Both the position numbers and the translations under genes were made by a program. 7,122 bases of DNA from contig JAEZAL010000071.1 of NCBI GenBank assembly GCA_023427705.1, positions 1-7,122 of the forward strand, given 5' to 3'. The notes below the pieces were generated by a model that was not told the origin of the DNA, searched no databases, and saw only the letters and a program-made list of their open reading frames with translations. Numbering within the stretch: the first letter of the stretch is position 1; each line of letters begins with the position of its first letter. Positions 1 through 6,035 of this stretch are shown piece by piece. Source of the stretch: Bacillota bacterium. Lineage in GTDB: Bacteria; Bacillota; Clostridia; Clostridiales; Clostridiaceae.

Positions 1-407
1 ACATCACCTATAGTCTTACCTTTTAATGCTAATCCAAGGTCGGATTCAATACTAATGCACATATTTTCAGGATCAGAATCCATAACTGTAACCAAAGTAA
101 CAATATCATCAAAATCATCTTCTATAAATTTAATTCTTGCTTTACTATTAATGCCTAATACAGATTTATCTATTTCATTATCAGAAATAACAGTAGCAGT
201 AGAAATCATAGTCATTAAATATTGTATTCTATTATCATTTTCTCTATAGTTAGCACATGCTTCTTTATATTCTGCATTTTCTGACCTATCACCATGAGCT
301 GCAGCTATAGCTTTTTCTTTAGCTATTTCAGCCCTTTTAACAGTTAATCTATATTCTAATTCTTCTCTTAATTTTTTTATATTTTCCTCAGTAAGTGTAT
401 TATTCAT
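1..407 (-). CDS. GreA/GreB-family transcription elongation factor, 3' end outside window
   Basis: GreA/GreB proteins enter the secondary channel of RNA polymerase and stimulate cleavage of backtracked transcripts. Reading the minus strand from ATG at 407-405 gives 135 codons without a stop before the window edge. The N-terminal coiled-coil region has the family signature HGDRSENAEY (residues 38-47). Its D40 and E43 match the acidic tip residues of GreA that hold the catalytic magnesium. The C-terminal FKBP-like domain is recognisable from SIESDLGLALKGKTIGD (119-135) and is cut close to its usual end. A strong AAGGGGTG ribosome binding site lies about nine bases upstream (minus strand, 417-424). 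The stretch between tip and C-domain (YRENDNRIQYLMTMIST) is unlike housekeeping GreA, so this may be a paralogue rather than the main greA. Family assignment is firm; the choice between GreA and a GreA-like paralogue is open. Confidence 0.9.
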   Translation of the reverse strand, partial: MNNTLTEENIKKLREELEYRLTVKRAEIAKEKAIAAAHGDRSENAEYKEACANYRENDNRIQYLMTMISTATVISDNEIDKSVLGINSKARIKFIEDDFDDIVTLVTVMDSDPENMCISIESDLGLALKGKTIGD

Positions 408-651
408 AGATGTAATCACCCCTTAATAAATGTCGTAAGAACATTATATAATATAAACAGATAAATTAAAAATAAATAATATTATAAAAAAATAGAAGTT
501 TAAATAAATAGCTTTAATTTATTTATAATATTTAATATTTTTATATGGAGAAAAATATATTTTAATTATACAATAGCAAAATTTTAGTTTAAAATAATAT
601 TAATTTAGTAAGTTAAATATTATATAGAATAGATTATTTTAGGAGGGTATG
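408..651. other. Divergent A/T-rich intergenic region
   Basis: This gap separates two divergently transcribed genes and must hold both promoters. I see no ORF with a ribosome binding site. It contains a perfect 9-base inverted repeat of pure A/T (501-509 with 517-525, 7-base loop), which is unremarkable at this base composition. For the plus-strand gene the best promoter I can offer is TTAATT (600-605) with TATAGA (623-628) at 17 bases, which is weak. Confidence 0.5.
443..471 (-). promoter_or_regulatory. Candidate promoter of the GreA-like gene
   Basis: On the minus strand a perfect TATAAT lies at 448-443. It is preceded at a 17-base spacing by the weak -35 candidate TTTTAA (471-466). Transcription would start near 436, giving a leader of about 30 bases before the ATG at 407. 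The -10 is convincing, but the -35 is poor and the surrounding DNA is so A/T-rich that a chance match is possible. Confidence 0.4.
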
Positions 652-1194
652 ATGAAAAAGTTATTGGTTGTAATTGACTATCAAAAAGATTTCGTTGATG
701 GAGCTTTAGGGTTTGAGAAAGCAGTTCACTTAGAAGAAGGTATTTATAATAAAATAAAAAAGTACTTAAATGATGGAAATAAAGTATTATTTACTTATGA
801 TACTCATGAAGAAAACTATTTAGATACAAGAGAAGGAAAAAACCTACCTGTAGTACATTGTATTAAGGGAACAGAAGGACATAGGTTATTTGGAAAACTA
901 AATGAATTTGAAGGAAATACCAATGTTACTAGTTATGAAAAATATGGATTTGGCTTATCGCCTGAAGATATGATAAAAATATCAAAAGAAGTAGGATTTA
1001 ATTTTGATGAAATTGAGATAATTGGAGTAGTAACTAATATTTGTGTTATTAGTAATTTTGTAATGTTCCAATCTCAATATAGAAATGCTAATATAATTGT
1101 GGATGCAAGTCTTTGTGCAAGTTTTGATGAAGGTTTACACAATAAGACTTTAGATGTAATAGAAGGATTACAAGGAAAAGTAATTAATAAATAA
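652..1194 (+). CDS. pncA: Nicotinamidase-type cysteine hydrolase (isochorismatase superfamily)
   Basis: PncA hydrolyses nicotinamide to nicotinate and ammonia in the cytoplasm, feeding NAD salvage. Numbering from the second Met, the superfamily catalytic triad is visible: D9 (VVIDYQKDF), K97 (YEKYGF) and nucleophile C131 in GVVTNICV, which carries the usual cis-peptide turn. The residues that separate nicotinamidases from generic isochorismatase-like hydrolases are also present: D50 and H52 (YDTHEEN) and H69 in HCIKGTEG, matching the metal-binding Asp-x-His...His site. The length (180 residues) is normal for the family. Two adjacent ATGs occur at 649 and 652. AGGAGGG at 641-647 is almost touching the first and sits about five bases from the second, so I chose 652. 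The gene appears monocistronic, with terminator-like structures after the stop. The substrate is inferred from the metal site; another amide is possible. Confidence 0.8.
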   Translation: MKKLLVVIDYQKDFVDGALGFEKAVHLEEGIYNKIKKYLNDGNKVLFTYDTHEENYLDTREGKNLPVVHCIKGTEGHRLFGKLNEFEGNTNVTSYEKYGFGLSPEDMIKISKEVGFNFDEIEIIGVVTNICVISNFVMFQSQYRNANIIVDASLCASFDEGLHNKTLDVIEGLQGKVINK

Positions 1195-1201
1195 ATTAAG
1201 G

Positions 1202-1250
1202 CTATATGAGTATAAATAGTCCTAAGGGCTACTAGTCTTATATAGTCTTT
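1202..1250 (+). terminator. Long imperfect hairpin after pncA
   Basis: CTATATGAG (1202-1210) pairs with CTTATATAG (1237-1245) with one G-U pair. Inside it TAGTCC (1217-1222) pairs with GGGCTA (1226-1231) around a three-base loop. A short T-rich stretch (TCTTTT, 1246-1251) follows. It begins eight bases after the pncA stop and probably acts as, or with, its terminator. The T-run is short, so it may mainly stabilise the 3' end. Confidence 0.45.
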
Positions 1251-1301
1251 TAATAGTCAAAAAACTACATTATAATAAATTTATTGACTATTAGTTTTTT
1301 T
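1251..1301 (+). terminator. Second terminator-like stem with T7 tract
   Basis: TAATAGTCAA (1251-1260) is perfectly complementary to TTGACTATTA (1284-1293). The 23-base loop is followed by seven T residues at 1295-1301. The stem is A/T-rich, but the arrangement matches an intrinsic terminator separating pncA from trkA. A competing pairing exists between AAAAAACTA (1259-1267) and TAGTTTTTT (1292-1300). Confidence 0.6.
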
Positions 1302-1311
1302 ATTTATATTG

Positions 1312-1317
1312 TATAAT
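1312..1317 (+). promoter_or_regulatory. Candidate -10 box for trkA-trkH
   Basis: A perfect TATAAT lies 45 bases upstream of the trkA ATG. The nearest good -35, TTGACT at 1284-1289, is 22 bases away, longer than the usual 16-18. The promoter is therefore either weak, activator-dependent, or relies on a poorer -35. A start near 1324 would give a leader of about 40 bases. Confidence 0.4.
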
Positions 1318-1362
1318 TGTGGTATTAAACTTATGATTAGGATTAGTAAGAGGAGAAATTAA

Positions 1363-2727
1363 ATGAATATTATTATAATCGGTGCAGGTAAAGTTGGATA
1401 TACTTTGGCAAAATATCTATCTATTGATGGAGATAATATAATTGTTATAGATAATAAAGATGTAGCTTTAGAACATATTAATAACAACTTAGATGTTATG
1501 TGTATAAAAGGAAATTGCACAAGTTTAAAAGTTCTTGATGAAGCAGGCATAAGGGAAGCAGATTTGCTAATTTCTGTAACGGATAGTGATGAATTAAATA
1601 TGCTTTGTTCTCTAGCGTCAAAAAAATTAGGAGTTAAACATACTGTAGCTAGAGTTAGAACTCCAGATTATGATGAAGATATAACTTTATTAACTGAAGC
1701 TGTAGGAATAGATTTAGTAATAAATCCAGAGAAAGCTGCAGCTATGGAAATAGCTAAGCTAATAAAATATCCATCAGTATCTAGTATAGATAGTTTTTCG
1801 GAGGGGAAAGTTAATTTAATTGGATTTAACGTGTCTGATGACACAGGACTTGAAGGTAAAAAAATAAGTGATATATCATTTGTTAGAGGAAATGTACTAT
1901 TTTGTGGAATAGAAAGAAATGATGAATTTATAATGCCTAAGGGGGATTATGTTTTTCATAAAGATGATAGAGTATATGTTATAGGTGAACATAAACATAT
2001 CCAAAACTTATTTAATAAATTAGGTAAATATAAGAAAAAAGTAAAAAGAGCTATGATTATCGGTGGTGGAAAAATTGCTTACTACCTTGCTAAGATGATT
2101 AGTGAAGCTGGTGTTAATTGCAAGATAATAGAAAGAGATTTAAATATTTGCGAAGAGCTTAACAATATTTTACCAAATTCTATAATTATTAATGGGGATG
2201 GTATGGATGAAGAATTATTACTATCTGAAAGCTTAGTTGAAGTGGATAGTTTTATTACTTTAACAGGAAGAGATGAAGATAATATAATAGCTTCCCTTTT
2301 AGCAAGTAGTAAATCAGTAGATAATGTAATTACTAAAATAACAAGAGATAATTATAGAGGAATAGGAAAAACTGTAGGAATAAATTCTATAGTAAATCCT
2401 AAATTAGTTACTGCAAATAAAATATTAAGATATGTAAGAACACTAAGAAGTAAGAAAAAGTGTTCAATAGAAAATATATATAGAATATGTAATGACAAAG
2501 CAGAAGCAGTAGAATTTATAGTTGATAATGATACTAAAAAAATAAATACAAAATTTAAAGATATAGAATTCAATCAAGATATATTGGTAGCTACAATTGT
2601 TAGAAATAAAAAAATAATTATTCCAACAGGAGATGATTGTTTAAAGGTAGATGATAGAGTAATTATTATAACTAAAAATATAAAGCTTTCAAGTATTGAT
2701 GACATCTTCGTTGGAGGTGTAATATAG
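1363..2727 (+). CDS. trkA: Trk potassium uptake regulatory subunit TrkA (double RCK)
   Basis: TrkA is the cytoplasmic ring subunit that binds NAD(H) or nucleotides and gates the TrkH potassium channel. The 454-residue protein has the expected tandem layout. An N-terminal RCK_N Rossmann domain (about 1-120) has the glycine loop GAGKVG at 7-12 and the ribose-binding acid D30. A first RCK_C domain spans about 145-215. A second Rossmann domain (about 228-345) has GGGKIA at 234-239 and E257 in the acid position. A second RCK_C spans about 370-450. Length is typical of full two-repeat TrkA rather than single-repeat KtrA. AAGAGGAG at 1348-1355 lies seven bases before the ATG, supporting this start. 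The stop is one base from the trkH start, so the two are almost certainly cotranscribed. RCK_C domains of related Gram-positive potassium systems can bind c-di-AMP; whether this one does cannot be judged here. Confidence 0.96.
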   Translation: MNIIIIGAGKVGYTLAKYLSIDGDNIIVIDNKDVALEHINNNLDVMCIKGNCTSLKVLDEAGIREADLLISVTDSDELNMLCSLASKKLGVKHTVARVRTPDYDEDITLLTEAVGIDLVINPEKAAAMEIAKLIKYPSVSSIDSFSEGKVNLIGFNVSDDTGLEGKKISDISFVRGNVLFCGIERNDEFIMPKGDYVFHKDDRVYVIGEHKHIQNLFNKLGKYKKKVKRAMIIGGGKIAYYLAKMISEAGVNCKIIERDLNICEELNNILPNSIIINGDGMDEELLLSESLVEVDSFITLTGRDEDNIIASLLASSKSVDNVITKITRDNYRGIGKTVGINSIVNPKLVTANKILRYVRTLRSKKKCSIENIYRICNDKAEAVEFIVDNDTKKINTKFKDIEFNQDILVATIVRNKKIIIPTGDDCLKVDDRVIIITKNIKLSSIDDIFVGGVI

Positions 2728-2728
2728 C

Positions 2729-4177
2729 ATGAACTATAGAATGGTTCTAAAAGTATTAGGAAATGTTTTGTTATATGAAGCATTACTTTTATTAGTTCCT
2801 TTTGGAATAGCATTAGCCTATGGAGATGGGGATAGTTTTGCATTTTTAATAACAATTCTTTTGATGATGCCAATATCAATACTATTACGTAGAATAGAAG
2901 TTAAAGAAAAAGACATATATGCAAAAGAAGGATTTTTAACTGTAGGATTAACTTGGATTGTAATATCAATCTTTGGAGCAATACCATTTGTTATAAATGG
3001 GGCAATCCCATCTTTTATAGATGCATTTTTTGAAACAGTGTCTGGTTTCACTACTACAGGGGCAACATTATTAACAGAAATTCAATCATTGCCAAGAGGA
3101 ATATTATTTTGGCGAAGTTTTACCCATTGGATAGGTGGAATGGGATTCTTAATTTTTATATTAGCTCTAGTACCATCATTAGGATCTAATACAATATATT
3201 TATTAAAAGCTGAAAGTCCTGGACCAAATCCAGGCAAAATAGTTCCTAAAATAAGAGAAACAGCTAAAATTTTATACATAATATATTTAGCTCTAACTAT
3301 AATACAAACCATTTTACTAATGATATCAGGACTTTCAATATATGATGCTGTAATACATGCATTAGGAACTGCAGGTACAGGTGGATTTTCTAATATGAAT
3401 GCTAGTGTTGCTGCTTTTGGTAGTCCTGCAGTTGAATGGATTATAACAGTTTTTATGGTTCTTTTCGGTATAAACTTTGCATTATATTTTCAAATAATAA
3501 AGGGAAATATAAAAGGTTTCTTTAAGAGTGAGGAACTAAAGTATTATATATTAATGGTTTTAGTATCCATAATATTTATTACTATTAATATTATGGAATT
3601 AAATAATGGAAATTTGAATGATTCTATAAGGCAATCATCATTTCAAGTTGCATCAATAATTACAACTACAGGATATGCAACAGTAGATTTTAATTTATGG
3701 CCAACACTTAGTAAAATTATTATAATAATGCTTATGATAGCAGGTGCAATGGCAGGTTCAACAGGTGGAGGAGTAAAAACAATAAGAATAGTAATAATGC
3801 TTAAAGCTATAAGACGTGGTATAGATAAAATATTACATCCAAAAAGAGTTCAAAGTGTTAAAGTGGATGGGAAAGTAGTTGATGAAGAAACTATTTCAGG
3901 AGTATTTTTATTTATAGGAGCGTATATTGTAATTTCTTTAATTGCTATGTTTATTGTTGCATTTGACGGTTTTGATTTAATTACAACATCAACATCTGTA
4001 TTAACAGCTATAAGTAATGTTGGACCAGGTTTTGAAATGGTAGGACCAGTAGGTAATTTTTCTGCTTTCTCACCATTAAGTAAAATTGTATTATCTTTCT
4101 GTATGCTTGCTGGTAGATTAGAAATATATCCAATGCTAATTATGTTTAGTAGATCAATTTGGAAAAAAACTTATTAG
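2729..4177 (+). CDS. trkH: Trk potassium uptake membrane subunit TrkH
   Basis: TrkH is the integral membrane, K+-selective pore of the Trk system; TrkA docks on its cytoplasmic face. The 482-residue sequence is hydrophobic throughout and carries the four pore-loop selectivity segments of the SKT superfamily: GFTTTGATL (106-114), GTAGTGGFSN (213-222), TTTGYATVDF (312-321) and SNVGPGF (429-435). The glycine-rich intramembrane gating loop after the third pore region is present (GAMAGSTGGGVKTIR, 339-353), and the HWIGGMGF signature is at 133-140. Family length is normal and nothing is missing. Its ribosome binding site, GGAGGTG at 2713-2719, lies inside the end of trkA, and only one base separates trkA stop and trkH start, which suggests coupled translation. 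No terminator is evident after the stop, so some read-through into the next genes is possible. Confidence 0.97.
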   Translation: MNYRMVLKVLGNVLLYEALLLLVPFGIALAYGDGDSFAFLITILLMMPISILLRRIEVKEKDIYAKEGFLTVGLTWIVISIFGAIPFVINGAIPSFIDAFFETVSGFTTTGATLLTEIQSLPRGILFWRSFTHWIGGMGFLIFILALVPSLGSNTIYLLKAESPGPNPGKIVPKIRETAKILYIIYLALTIIQTILLMISGLSIYDAVIHALGTAGTGGFSNMNASVAAFGSPAVEWIITVFMVLFGINFALYFQIIKGNIKGFFKSEELKYYILMVLVSIIFITINIMELNNGNLNDSIRQSSFQVASIITTTGYATVDFNLWPTLSKIIIIMLMIAGAMAGSTGGGVKTIRIVIMLKAIRRGIDKILHPKRVQSVKVDGKVVDEETISGVFLFIGAYIVISLIAMFIVAFDGFDLITTSTSVLTAISNVGPGFEMVGPVGNFSAFSPLSKIVLSFCMLAGRLEIYPMLIMFSRSIWKKTY

Positions 4178-4193
4178 ATAGACTTTCCATATA

Positions 4194-4222
4194 TTGACTT
4201 GAGGATATTATTATCTTATAAT
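4194..4222 (+). promoter_or_regulatory. Near-consensus sigma-A promoter before the small ORF and yidC
   Basis: TTGACT (4194-4199) and TATAAT (4217-4222) are separated by exactly 17 bases. This is the clearest promoter pair in the window. Transcription should start near 4229, about 24 bases upstream of the small ORF start and after the trkH stop. It gives the small ORF and the insertase gene their own transcription unit. Confidence 0.75.
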
Positions 4223-4252
4223 AAGGTAAATAATAACTTTTAGGGGGTATAT

Positions 4253-4480
4253 ATGAAATTTGATATGATGTATTTGATTAATTTAATATTTATATTAAGT
4301 ATTTCTACTTTTTTATTTATATACTTTAAAAGTTATTTATTAAATAAGAAGAAAAGCTTTAATAAGGTTATACTTATAAATATAAATAATGATAACTTTG
4401 ATTATTATATTACGTTACCTTTAGATAAGTATAGTACTTATGAAAAGATAGATATATGGAGATATTGTACCTTGTTTTAA
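4253..4480 (+). CDS. Small single-pass membrane protein of unknown function
   Basis: I do not recognise this 75-residue protein. It is preceded by AGGGGG (4242-4247) at good spacing and lies just downstream of a near-consensus promoter, so translation is credible. Residues about 7-27 form one hydrophobic segment, followed by a lysine-rich stretch (LNKKKSFNK, about 30-38), which predicts an N-out, C-in membrane anchor. The remaining tail is polar and ends abruptly in IDIWRYCTLF. The +1 frame stays open from 4452 to the TAA at 4536-4538, overlapping the start of yidC. This leaves open that the gene originally continued in that frame (a small indel near the AT repeat at 4452-4457) or uses a +1 shift at TTT-TAA (4475-4480). 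The 41-base gap to yidC and the shared promoter suggest cotranscription. Confidence 0.6.
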   Translation: MKFDMMYLINLIFILSISTFLFIYFKSYLLNKKKSFNKVILININNDNFDYYITLPLDKYSTYEKIDIWRYCTLF

Positions 4481-4521
4481 AAATAATGATGTTTATAAAA
4501 TAATATATTTAAGGAGGATTT

Positions 4522-5160
4522 ATGGACGTCATTATTAATATTTTTAAAAATATTGTGGAGTTTTTTTATAATTTTACTGGAGATTATGGGTTAGCAATTG
4601 TCTTGTTTACAATAACAGTTAAGATTATTTTGCTTCCTTTTTCAATAAAACAAAGGGTAGCAATGAAAAAACAAATAACATTTACTAAGAAAATAGAAGA
4701 TGTTAAAGTTAAATATAAGAATAATAAAAAGAAGCAAGAAAATGAATTGAATAAACTTTATATGGAAAATTCTAAAGGGTTATTAGGCTGTTTACTTCCT
4801 ATATTGCAGTTACCTATAATTTCTGGGTTATATATGTCAATTAATAGGTTACAGCTTGAAGCTATGAGTATTTTAGTGCCATGGGCTATTAATATAGGAA
4901 ATACTGATGATAAGTTTTTAGTTCCTATAATATATACTCTTGTTTCTATAGCACCAAGTATTTTATCATATTTAAAAGTATTTGATAAAGATGAGAAACC
5001 AGCAACTATAAAATCAATTTTACCAATGATGGTTATGGGAGTCTTAATAACAGTAAAATCACCTATAGCTTTGGGAATATACTTTATAACTTCAGGTATG
5101 TTTAGTTTAATTGAAGATATAGTATTTAGAATTTATAGTAAGAACAAAGTGTTTTCATAG
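4522..5160 (+). CDS. yidC: YidC/Oxa1-family membrane protein insertase, short divergent form
   Basis: YidC/Oxa1 insertases help integrate membrane proteins into the cytoplasmic membrane, alone or with SecYEG. The 212-residue protein has the five-segment core: membrane segments near 22-42, 86-106, 132-153, 165-178 and 180-200. A charged cytoplasmic hairpin spans about 45-85 (many Lys and Glu), then comes a GCLLPILQLPIISGLY stretch (89-104) matching the family's GCLP-x-LIQ-P-I motif. There is no signal peptide or lipobox cysteine, and the C-terminal basic tail is short. The groove arginine that other Gram-positive YidC proteins have in the first core helix is replaced by lysine here (K34 in TITVKIILLP). 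AAGGAGGA at 4511-4518 supports the start. No rnpA, jag or mnmE is adjacent, so this is probably a second copy and not the housekeeping gene; yidC here denotes the family. Confidence 0.88.
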   Translation: MDVIINIFKNIVEFFYNFTGDYGLAIVLFTITVKIILLPFSIKQRVAMKKQITFTKKIEDVKVKYKNNKKKQENELNKLYMENSKGLLGCLLPILQLPIISGLYMSINRLQLEAMSILVPWAINIGNTDDKFLVPIIYTLVSIAPSILSYLKVFDKDEKPATIKSILPMMVMGVLITVKSPIALGIYFITSGMFSLIEDIVFRIYSKNKVFS

Positions 5161-5171
5161 AAATAGAAACT

Positions 5172-5200
5172 TAAGGAGATTTCCTTAGATAGAGTTTTTT
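5172..5200 (+). terminator. Weak hairpin with T6 after yidC
   Basis: TAAGGA (5172-5177) pairs with TCCTTA (5182-5187) around GATT. Six T residues follow at 5195-5200, but seven bases after the stem. The stem is short and the T-run is displaced, so on its own it would be an inefficient terminator. Confidence 0.35.
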
Positions 5201-5216
5201 AATAATAAGAATTAAC

Positions 5217-5250
5217 AAAGGTCGAGCATATGCATCGACCTTTAATTTTA
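5217..5250 (+). terminator. Intrinsic terminator of the yidC transcription unit
   Basis: AAAGGTCGA (5217-5225) is perfectly complementary to TCGACCTTT (5235-5243). The intervening GCATATGCA can add further pairs. TTTAATTTTA follows on the plus strand. It lies about 57 bases after the yidC stop and before the yjdM promoter, where a terminator is expected. Confidence 0.7.
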
Positions 5251-5281
5251 TAAATTAATATGGAGCAATATGGTATATTAT

Positions 5282-5310
5282 TTGTAAAAACTATGGGTGT
5301 ATGATACTAT
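5282..5310 (+). promoter_or_regulatory. Extended -10 promoter of yjdM
   Basis: TTGTAA (5282-5287) and TACTAT (5305-5310) are 17 bases apart. TG at 5302-5303 one base before the -10 gives the extended TGn motif. Overlapping near-matches (TATGAT at 5300) make the exact -10 uncertain. The predicted leader is about 40 bases to the ATG at 5358. Confidence 0.55.
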
Positions 5311-5357
5311 AAATACGTAAAATTATTATATTTATAATATATAACGGAGGAAAACTA

Positions 5358-5699
5358 ATGATAACTTTACCAAATTGTCCAAAATGTAATTCAGAATATA
5401 CTTATGAAGATGGAAGTCTTTTAATTTGTCCAGAATGTGGATATGAATGGACTTTGAATACAGAAAATACTGCAGATGAAGATGAGTTAGTAGTAAAAGA
5501 TTCTAATGGAAATATTTTAAAAGACGGAGATTCAGTTACTATAATTAAAGACCTTAAGGTTAAAGGAAGTTCAGCTCCATTAAAGCAAGGAACTAAGGTT
5601 AAAAATATAAGATTAGTAGAAGGCGATCACAATATAGATTGTAAAATTGACGGATTTGGTGCAATGAAGCTAAAATCTGAATTCGTTAAAAAAATATAG
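5358..5699 (+). CDS. yjdM: YjdM/PhnA-family zinc-ribbon protein
   Basis: This 113-residue protein is a very close match to the small YjdM proteins, formerly named PhnA, found from enterobacteria to Firmicutes. The N-terminal zinc ribbon has two CxxC knuckles: C7/C10 in NCPKC and C24/C27 in ICPEC. The C-terminal half is the compact SH3-like PhnA domain with the highly conserved stretches VTIIKDLKVKG, KNIRLVEGDHNIDCKIDGFG and MKLKSEFVKK. The biochemical role is not established. The old link to alkylphosphonate use comes from E. coli gene neighbourhood, and this is not phosphonoacetate hydrolase, which shares the name phnA. The gene is complete; GGAGG at 5346-5350 fixes the start. It stands alone between a terminator and a T-box-like element that begins 27 bases after its stop. 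Confidence 0.95.
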   Translation: MITLPNCPKCNSEYTYEDGSLLICPECGYEWTLNTENTADEDELVVKDSNGNILKDGDSVTIIKDLKVKGSSAPLKQGTKVKNIRLVEGDHNIDCKIDGFGAMKLKSEFVKKI

Positions 5700-5776
5700 T
5701 ATATATAAACTATATTCATATAATTAGGGTGGTAACGCGGATATTTCCGTCCCTTGTATTAAGGGGCGGTTTTTTT
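5693..5776 (+). promoter_or_regulatory. Orphan T-box 3' half: stem plus antiterminator/terminator
   Basis: AGGGTGGTAACGCGG (5726-5740) matches the T-box consensus AGGGUGGNACCGCG with one change. It can form the antiterminator: AGGG (5726-5729) with CCCT (5751-5754), then GCGG (5737-5740) with CCGT (5747-5750), leaving the 7-base bulge TGGTAAC whose TGGT would pair with the ACCA end of an uncharged tRNA. The competing terminator is CCGTCCCTT/AAGGGGCGG (5747-5755, 5761-5769) plus T7. Just upstream AATATAGT (5693-5700) pairs with ACTATATT (5709-5716), in the place of T-box stem III. The specifier-bearing stem I, which needs some 100 bases or more, would have to lie inside the conserved yjdM coding sequence, and no AG-bulge or distal-loop motifs are seen there. 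No gene with its own start follows for 260 bases. It most likely serves now as the yjdM terminator and descends from a broken T-box leader. Confidence 0.75.
5747..5776 (+). terminator. Strong intrinsic terminator downstream of yjdM (T-box terminator arm)
   Basis: A nine-pair G/C-rich stem (5747-5755 with 5761-5769, one G-U pair, five-base loop) is followed directly by seven T residues. It is mutually exclusive with the T-box antiterminator at 5726-5754 and, with no stem I present, should be the default structure. Confidence 0.88.
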
Positions 5777-6035
5777 ATTTTTCAAGAATTTATTGCTGTT
5801 TTTTATTAATAAAATTATATAAGTATATTAAAGAAAGTAATTTTACATTTTATATTATTCATTATACATTAGTAACAGCCATTTTATGTATTTTTGTATT
5901 TTATAATAAATTAATAGGAAATAATTTATAGCATAAAAATACATTTTTTAGAGTACAAATATCAATGAATAAATATTTTGATTTTCATATAATTAACATA
6001 TACAGATAAATACTTCTGTATGGGAGGTTATATTT
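5777..6035. other. A/T-rich gap between the T-box-like terminator and the GNAT gene
   Basis: I find no ORF with a start and ribosome binding site here on either strand. There is a long-range inverted repeat, ATGTATTTTT (5886-5895) with AAAAATACAT (5935-5944), with a 39-base interior, and a perfect TATAAT at 5988-5993 that could be the -10 of the downstream acetyltransferase; its -35 region is poor. ATACAGA (6000-6006) pairs with TCTGTAT (6015-6021) immediately before the ribosome binding site. If the T-box remnant once controlled a gene, that gene would have stood here, but nothing recognisable is left. Confidence 0.5.

Noticed and set aside
55..249. Plus-strand open frame of 64 codons
   Set aside because: It is the complement of the GreA-like coding sequence, whose protein has clear family motifs; no ribosome binding site precedes this frame.
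1195..1362. c-di-AMP (ydaO-type) riboswitch ahead of the potassium uptake operon
   Set aside because: Such riboswitches are common before potassium genes in Firmicutes, but the space is only 168 bases, largely occupied by terminator-like stems, and no ydaO consensus segments are visible.
2574..2879. Antisense open frame of about 100 codons across the trkA-trkH junction
   Set aside because: It lies opposite two well-recognised genes, has no ribosome binding site or family resemblance, and its composition is what the opposite strand of these genes would give.
5540..5725. Complete T-box leader with stem I overlapping the end of yjdM
   Set aside because: The overlapping sequence is fully accounted for by the highly conserved YjdM C-terminus, and none of the stem I signature motifs is seen.
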